This document shows positions 60,031 through 64,000 of a stretch of 64,000 bases of DNA, piece after piece. The stretch lies in NCBI RefSeq assembly GCF_900104385.1, contig NZ_FNJA01000007.1, forward strand, positions 248,001-312,000, written 5' to 3'. Below the pieces are notes generated by a model. The model had not been told where the DNA came from. It did not search any database and saw only the letters and a program-made list of their open reading frames with translations. The stretch is from Rhodoferax sp. OV413. Lineage in GTDB: Bacteria > Pseudomonadota > Gammaproteobacteria > Burkholderiales > Burkholderiaceae_C. Positions within the stretch are counted from its first letter, which is position 1; each line of letters opens with the position of its first letter. A program made the position numbers and the translations under genes.

Positions 60031-61254
60031 ATGCCTAAAAACACCCAAGCCCAGCCGCTCGCCGGCATCCGTGTTGTCGACTACAGCCACTTCCTCGCCG
60101 GCCCCTACCTGAGCCGCTGCCTGGCGGCCATGGGCGCGGAAGTCATCAAGGTCGAGCGGCCCAAGGCCGGCGACGCCGGCCGTGCCCACGCTTATTTCAT
60201 CCAGGGCCAGAGCGGCTACTTTCTGCAGCAGAACATGGGCAAGCAAGGCCTCTGCATCAACCTGAAAGACCCGCGCGGCCTGGCGCTGATGCACAAGCTG
60301 ACCGACAGCGCCGATGTGTTCGTCGAGAACTACCGCCCCGGCGCGCTGACCAAGCTGGGCCTGGGCTTTGAGGAGCTGTCGGAACGCAACCCCGGCCTGG
60401 TGTATTGCTCGATCTCGGCCTACGGCCACACCGGGCCAGACGCGCACCGGGCAGGATTTGGCCTGATAGCAGAGGCCAAGAGCGGCATCATGGCCATGGT
60501 CGGCTCGCCCGGCGAAGCGCCGCCGCTGCTGCGGGTGTCGCTGGGCGATATGTACACGGGCATCCACGGCGTGGCCTCGGTCTGCGCGGCGCTGCTGGGC
60601 CGGGTCAAGTCGGGCAAGGGCCAGCATATTGATCTGTCGCTGTACGACTGCCTGGTGTCCATGCACGACTACGCGGTGCAGTGCTACACCCTGTCGGGTG
60701 GCAAGGACATCCCGGTGCAGACCGGCCACGACATGCCGCAAAGCACGCTGTACGGCGTGTTCAGCGCCAGCGACGGCTACCTGGTGATCGCCGCGCAGGT
60801 CGACGATGCCTGGAAGCGCTTTGCCTTGCTGATCGGCGGCGAGGCGCTGGCGGGCGATACCCGCTTCCATACATCGGCCGGACGCAACGAGAACCGCGTT
60901 GAAATTCTGGCCCTGGCCAAGGCCTGGGTCGGTGCCCGCAGCGTGGCCGAGGTGCTGGCCGCACTGGACGCCATCGACGTGCCGAGTGCCAAGGTGCAGA
61001 ACATCGAAGAAGTGTTGAACGACCCGCAGATCCAGGCCCGCAATATGGTGCTGGAGCAGCAGCACCCGGTGCTGGGCGCGATACGCATGCCGAACCTGCC
61101 GTTCAATTTCTCTGGCTGCGACAGCCCGGTGCCCAGCGTGGCGCCAACCATGGGCCAGCACAACCGGCAGATCGCCGGCGCGCTGGGCTACAGCGATACC
61201 GAGATTGACGCGCTGCTGGAAGCCGGCGTGCTGTACACCTCGGAGGCCATATGA
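60031..61254 (+). CDS. CaiB/BaiF-family (class III) CoA-transferase
   Basis: 407-residue CoA-transferase: LAGIRVVDYSHFLAGPYLSRCLAAMGAEVIKVERP at the N-terminus, KDPRGLALMHKLTDSADVFVENYRPGALTKLGLG, SISAYGHTGPDAHRAGFGLIAEAKSGIMAM, and the aspartate loop GDMYTGIHGVAS. Class III transferases activate carboxylates such as formate, oxalate, carnitine or succinyl-linked substrates by CoA exchange. This gene most likely activates the substrate or an intermediate of the island. Its stop overlaps the AroE-like start by four bases (ATGA). Confidence 0.94.
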   Translation: MPKNTQAQPLAGIRVVDYSHFLAGPYLSRCLAAMGAEVIKVERPKAGDAGRAHAYFIQGQSGYFLQQNMGKQGLCINLKDPRGLALMHKLTDSADVFVENYRPGALTKLGLGFEELSERNPGLVYCSISAYGHTGPDAHRAGFGLIAEAKSGIMAMVGSPGEAPPLLRVSLGDMYTGIHGVASVCAALLGRVKSGKGQHIDLSLYDCLVSMHDYAVQCYTLSGGKDIPVQTGHDMPQSTLYGVFSASDGYLVIAAQVDDAWKRFALLIGGEALAGDTRFHTSAGRNENRVEILALAKAWVGARSVAEVLAALDAIDVPSAKVQNIEEVLNDPQIQARNMVLEQQHPVLGAIRMPNLPFNFSGCDSPVPSVAPTMGQHNRQIAGALGYSDTEIDALLEAGVLYTSEAI

Positions 61255-62066
61255 CCGATAAGTACGCCGTCATAGGCAACCCCATAGGCCACAGCAAATC
61301 GCCGTTGATCCACGGCCAGTTCGCCGAAACCACGGCTCAGGACCTGCTCTACACCGCCATCGAAGGCCCGCTGGACGGCTTTGCCGCGGCGGTGGATGCG
61401 TTCCGCGCCGCGGGCGGGCTGGGGCTGAACATCACCACGCCATTCAAGCTGGATGCGTTTCGCTACGCCACCGACCTGAGCGAGCGAGCCCGCCGTGCCG
61501 GTGCAGTGAATGCCATGAAGTTCGAGGGCGAGCGCGCTTACGCGGACAACTTCGACGGCGTGGGCCTGGTGCGCGACATCGTGCACAACCTGGGCTGCCC
61601 GCTGCAAGGCCAGCGCGTCTTGCTGCTGGGTGCCGGCGGCGCGGTGCGCGGCGCGCTGCTGCCCTTCATGGAACAGCACCCGGCCCGGCTGGTGCTGGCC
61701 AACCGCACCCCGGAAAAAGCCCGCGAGCTGGCAGCGACCATAGCCGGCCCGATCAGCGCCTGCAGCTATGCCGAGCTGGCCGACCAGCAGTTCGACCTGG
61801 TGGTCAACGCCACCTCGGCCAGTCTGCGCGCCGAGCTGCCACCAGTGCCCGCCAGCGTGTTTTCCCAGGCCCGCCTGGCCTATGAATTGGCTTACGGTAA
61901 AGGCCTGACACCGTTTTTGCGGCTCGCGCAGAACGCGGGCGTGGCCCAGCTGGCCGACGGTGTGGGCATGCTGGCCGAGCAGGCCGCCGAGGCCTTTGCC
62001 TGGTGGCGCGGCGTACGGCCGGCGACCCGCGACGTCATCGACCAGCTGACGATTCCGCTGGTGTAA
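61251..62066 (+). CDS. Shikimate dehydrogenase-family protein (AroE-like)
   Basis: 271-residue protein: KYAVIGNPIGHSKSPLIHGQFAETT substrate domain, ITTPFKLDAF with the catalytic Lys/Asp pair (NITTPFKLDA), NFDGVGLVRDI, and the nucleotide motif VLLLGAGGAVRGALLPF. It reads as a genuine AroE by motif, but its four-base overlap with the CoA-transferase gene places it in the catabolic operon. It is either the housekeeping aroE captured here or a quinate/shikimate-type dehydrogenase paralogue. Confidence 0.9.
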   Translation: MTDKYAVIGNPIGHSKSPLIHGQFAETTAQDLLYTAIEGPLDGFAAAVDAFRAAGGLGLNITTPFKLDAFRYATDLSERARRAGAVNAMKFEGERAYADNFDGVGLVRDIVHNLGCPLQGQRVLLLGAGGAVRGALLPFMEQHPARLVLANRTPEKARELAATIAGPISACSYAELADQQFDLVVNATSASLRAELPPVPASVFSQARLAYELAYGKGLTPFLRLAQNAGVAQLADGVGMLAEQAAEAFAWWRGVRPATRDVIDQLTIPLV

Positions 62067-62211
62067 ACACCGCACCGGTATAGGCGGCCGCAGGTATTCA
62101 ATTTTGAAATATCAGCTAGCTTGAATTTCGACTCTTGATATAGGGAAACCCCTGAACTCCACAAAGTAACTGGTTAGTACATTAAATAACGAATTTCTAG
62201 GAGACAAGTTC
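62067..62211. other. AT-rich gap before the TRAP transporter genes
   Basis: 145 bp, clearly richer in A and T than the genes around it. It ends in TAGGAGACAAG, a good Shine-Dalgarno for dctQ. No ATTGC-type operator, terminator hairpin or clean -35/-10 pair was recognised. It probably holds a separate promoter for the transporter. Confidence 0.35.
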
Positions 62212-62748
62212 ATGCTTCAAAAATTGCTAGACGGCTACTGCCGATTGCTGTCGGTGCTGATGGCCGTAGCCCTGGCCTTGATGGTGCTGCTGGTGTTCAC
62301 CAATGTGGTGATGCGCTACGCCTTCAACTCCGGCATCACCGTGTCCGAGGAGCTGTCGCGCTGGCTGTTTGTCTGGGTGACCTTCCTGGGTGCCATCGTT
62401 GCCATGCACGAAGGCGCGCACCTGGGTACCGACATGCTGGTGTCGCGCCTGTCGGTGGCTGGCAAGCGCTTCTGCCTGGTGGTCGGGCATGCACTGATGC
62501 TGTTCATCTGCTGGCTGCTGTTCAAGGGTTCGCTGGAGCAGGTCAAGGTCAACTGGGATTCCACCAGCGCCGCCATGGAAGTCTCCATGGGCATCTTCTA
62601 CGCCTGCGGCATGGTGTGTGCCGTGTCGGGTGCGGTGATTCTGCTGAACCACCTGTGGCGCCTGGTGAAGGGCGAGCTGTCGGACGACGAGCTGATCGGC
62701 ATCCGCGAGTCCGAAGAAGAGCCGATCGACGTGCCCAAGCCCCTGTAA
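62212..62748 (+). CDS. TRAP transporter small permease DctQ
   Basis: 178-residue membrane protein with four predicted helices: LLSVLMAVALALMVLLVFTNVVMRYAFNSGI, then SRWLFVWVTFLGAIVAMHEGAHLG, the family-typical ELSRWLFVWVTFLGA-HLGTDML pattern. It is the small subunit of a tripartite ATP-independent periplasmic transporter, which uses a sodium gradient to import organic acids. The large subunit follows after 21 bases. The receptor DctP gene is not in view and may lie beyond the window. Confidence 0.92.
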   Translation: MLQKLLDGYCRLLSVLMAVALALMVLLVFTNVVMRYAFNSGITVSEELSRWLFVWVTFLGAIVAMHEGAHLGTDMLVSRLSVAGKRFCLVVGHALMLFICWLLFKGSLEQVKVNWDSTSAAMEVSMGIFYACGMVCAVSGAVILLNHLWRLVKGELSDDELIGIRESEEEPIDVPKPL

Positions 62749-62769
62749 ACCCCAGCGAAGTTTTCAACC

Positions 62770-64000
62770 ATGACTATTGCCGTTTTCCTGGGCTCCCTGC
62801 TCGCCGCCATGGCGCTGGGCATCCCTATCGCTTTCTCCCTGCTGCTCTGCGGTGTCGCCCTGATGTGGCACATGAACATGTTCGACGCCCAGATCCTGGC
62901 GCAGAACATCATGGAAGGCGCAAACAGCTTTCCGTTGCTGGCCGTGCCCTTCTTCATGCTGGCCGGCGAGGTGATGAACACCGGCGGCCTGTCCCGCCGC
63001 ATCGTCGACTTCGCGCTGGCGCTGGTCGGCCACATCCGCGGCGGCCTGGGCTATGTGACGATTGTGGCGGCCTGCATCTTGTCGGCCCTGTCGGGCTCGG
63101 CCGTTGCCGACGCGGCGGCCCTGACCGCGCTGCTGCTGCCCATGATGGTGAAAGCCGGCCACGACAAGGCACGCAGCGGCGGCCTGATCGCAGCCTGCGG
63201 CGTGATCGGCCCGATCATCCCGCCGTCCATCGGCTTTGTGATCTTCGGCGTGGCCGCCAATGTGTCGATCACCAAGCTGTTCCTGGCCGGCATCTTCCCG
63301 GGCATCCTGCTGGCCGCCGGCCTGTGGGCCACCTGGTGGTGGACCACGCGTAGCGAAAAGCTGGAGCCACCACCGCGCAAGTCGACCGCAGAAGTAATGC
63401 TGGCCTTCCGCAAGGCCGGCTGGGCGCTGACCCTGCCGCTGCTGATTTTGTTCGGCCTGCGCTTCGGCCTGTTCACACCCACCGAAGCCGCCGTGGTGGC
63501 TGCCGTGTTCGCCCTGTTCGTGGCCGGTGTGATCTACCGCGAACTCACCTGGAGCACCCTGTACGGCACCTTTGTGGCCGCTGCCAAAACCACCGCGGTG
63601 GTGATGTTCCTGGTGGCTGCGGCCATGGTCTCGGCCTGGCTGATCACGGTGGCCCAGCTGCCGGCCCAGGTGGTCGACCTGCTGAGCCCGCTGCTGGGCA
63701 GCCCTACCCTGCTGCTGATGGCCATCATGCTGCTGGTGATGGTGGTTGGTACCGCCATGGACATGACGCCCACCATCCTGATCCTGACGCCCGTGCTGAT
63801 GCCCCTGGTGAAAGCCGCTGGTATCGACCCGGTGTACTTCGGCGTGCTGTTCATCATCAACAACTCCATCGGCCTGGTGACGCCACCGGTCGGCACGGTG
63901 CTGAACGTGGTGGCCGGCGTGGGCCGGATGAAGATGGACGACGTGACCCGCGGCGTGATGCCTTTCATGATCGTGCAGTTCATCGTGATGTTCCTGATGG
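62770..64000 (+). CDS. TRAP transporter large permease DctM, partial
   Basis: At least 410 residues, cut by the window end. Up to twelve transmembrane helices of the DctM/GltT-like ion-transporter fold. Typical stretches: GSLLAAMALGIPIAFSLLL, GEVMNTGGLSRRIVDFALALVGHIRGGLGYV, ALSGSAVADAAAL, GGLIAACGVIGPIIPPSIGFVIFG, and LVMVVGTAMDMTPTILILTPVLMPL. With DctQ it forms the channel of the transporter, likely importing the substrate of the upstream catabolic genes. Confidence 0.93.
   Translation, partial: MTIAVFLGSLLAAMALGIPIAFSLLLCGVALMWHMNMFDAQILAQNIMEGANSFPLLAVPFFMLAGEVMNTGGLSRRIVDFALALVGHIRGGLGYVTIVAACILSALSGSAVADAAALTALLLPMMVKAGHDKARSGGLIAACGVIGPIIPPSIGFVIFGVAANVSITKLFLAGIFPGILLAAGLWATWWWTTRSEKLEPPPRKSTAEVMLAFRKAGWALTLPLLILFGLRFGLFTPTEAAVVAAVFALFVAGVIYRELTWSTLYGTFVAAAKTTAVVMFLVAAAMVSAWLITVAQLPAQVVDLLSPLLGSPTLLLMAIMLLVMVVGTAMDMTPTILILTPVLMPLVKAAGIDPVYFGVLFIINNSIGLVTPPVGTVLNVVAGVGRMKMDDVTRGVMPFMIVQFIVMFLM

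Overview
The window looks like chromosomal DNA of a betaproteobacterium in the order Burkholderiales, most likely family Comamonadaceae (Rhodoferax/Polaromonas/Acidovorax-like). The signs are GC-rich coding with few overlaps, the iscRSUA-hscBA cluster, the uvrB / aromatic aminotransferase neighbourhood, a Bug-type solute receptor, several PEP-CTERM proteins, and a dispersed palindromic AT-containing repeat at gene ends of a kind I associate with that family. This placement is inferred from gene content, not from a marker gene. No rRNA, tRNA, CRISPR array, prophage or complete insertion sequence was seen.

1-4.5 kb: Fe-S cluster assembly on the minus strand (iscR, iscS, iscU, iscA, hscB, partial hscA), with a candidate IscR-controlled promoter and an apparent intrinsic terminator between iscA and hscB. 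4.5-15 kb: uvrB with a LexA-like SOS box, an ion-channel-like protein, an aromatic aminotransferase, a PEP-CTERM protein, a GH43 lipoprotein with an arabinose-binding-type C-terminus and a possible leader peptide, LtrA, a PLP aminotransferase and an HDOD protein. A 268-bp MITE-like element lies right behind the HDOD stop codon.

15.3-32 kb: nth and a membrane diguanylate cyclase, then a convergent phosphodiesterase/diguanylate-cyclase pair, cobT, a five-gene polar amino-acid ABC transporter operon that contains an AstE-like deacylase, a secreted phytase-like protein, a GGDEF-EAL protein and cobQ. Four c-di-GMP proteins and one HDOD protein thus sit within about 16 kb.

32-52 kb: mixed housekeeping and accessory genes: Tat-exported phospholipase C, PEP-CTERM protein, P-loop kinase, TIGR01777 epimerase, DinB, AraC regulator, PEBP, a YjgN/M48 pair, divergent metR-metE, LysR-EamA, small VOC/TfoX proteins, and a LysR/Bug/tartrate-D-malate dehydrogenase locus.

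52-64 kb: an apparently undescribed catabolic island. A LysR regulator faces a dehydrogenase, a VOC protein and a single-subunit molybdopterin oxidoreductase. An amidohydrolase diverges from ketopantoate-reductase-like, VOC, MaoC, CaiB and AroE-like genes, followed by a TRAP transporter cut by the window end. Both divergent promoters carry nearly the same 15-bp motif, which ties the two halves into one probable regulon. The substrate is unknown; the gene set suggests uptake and CoA-dependent degradation of an organic acid.
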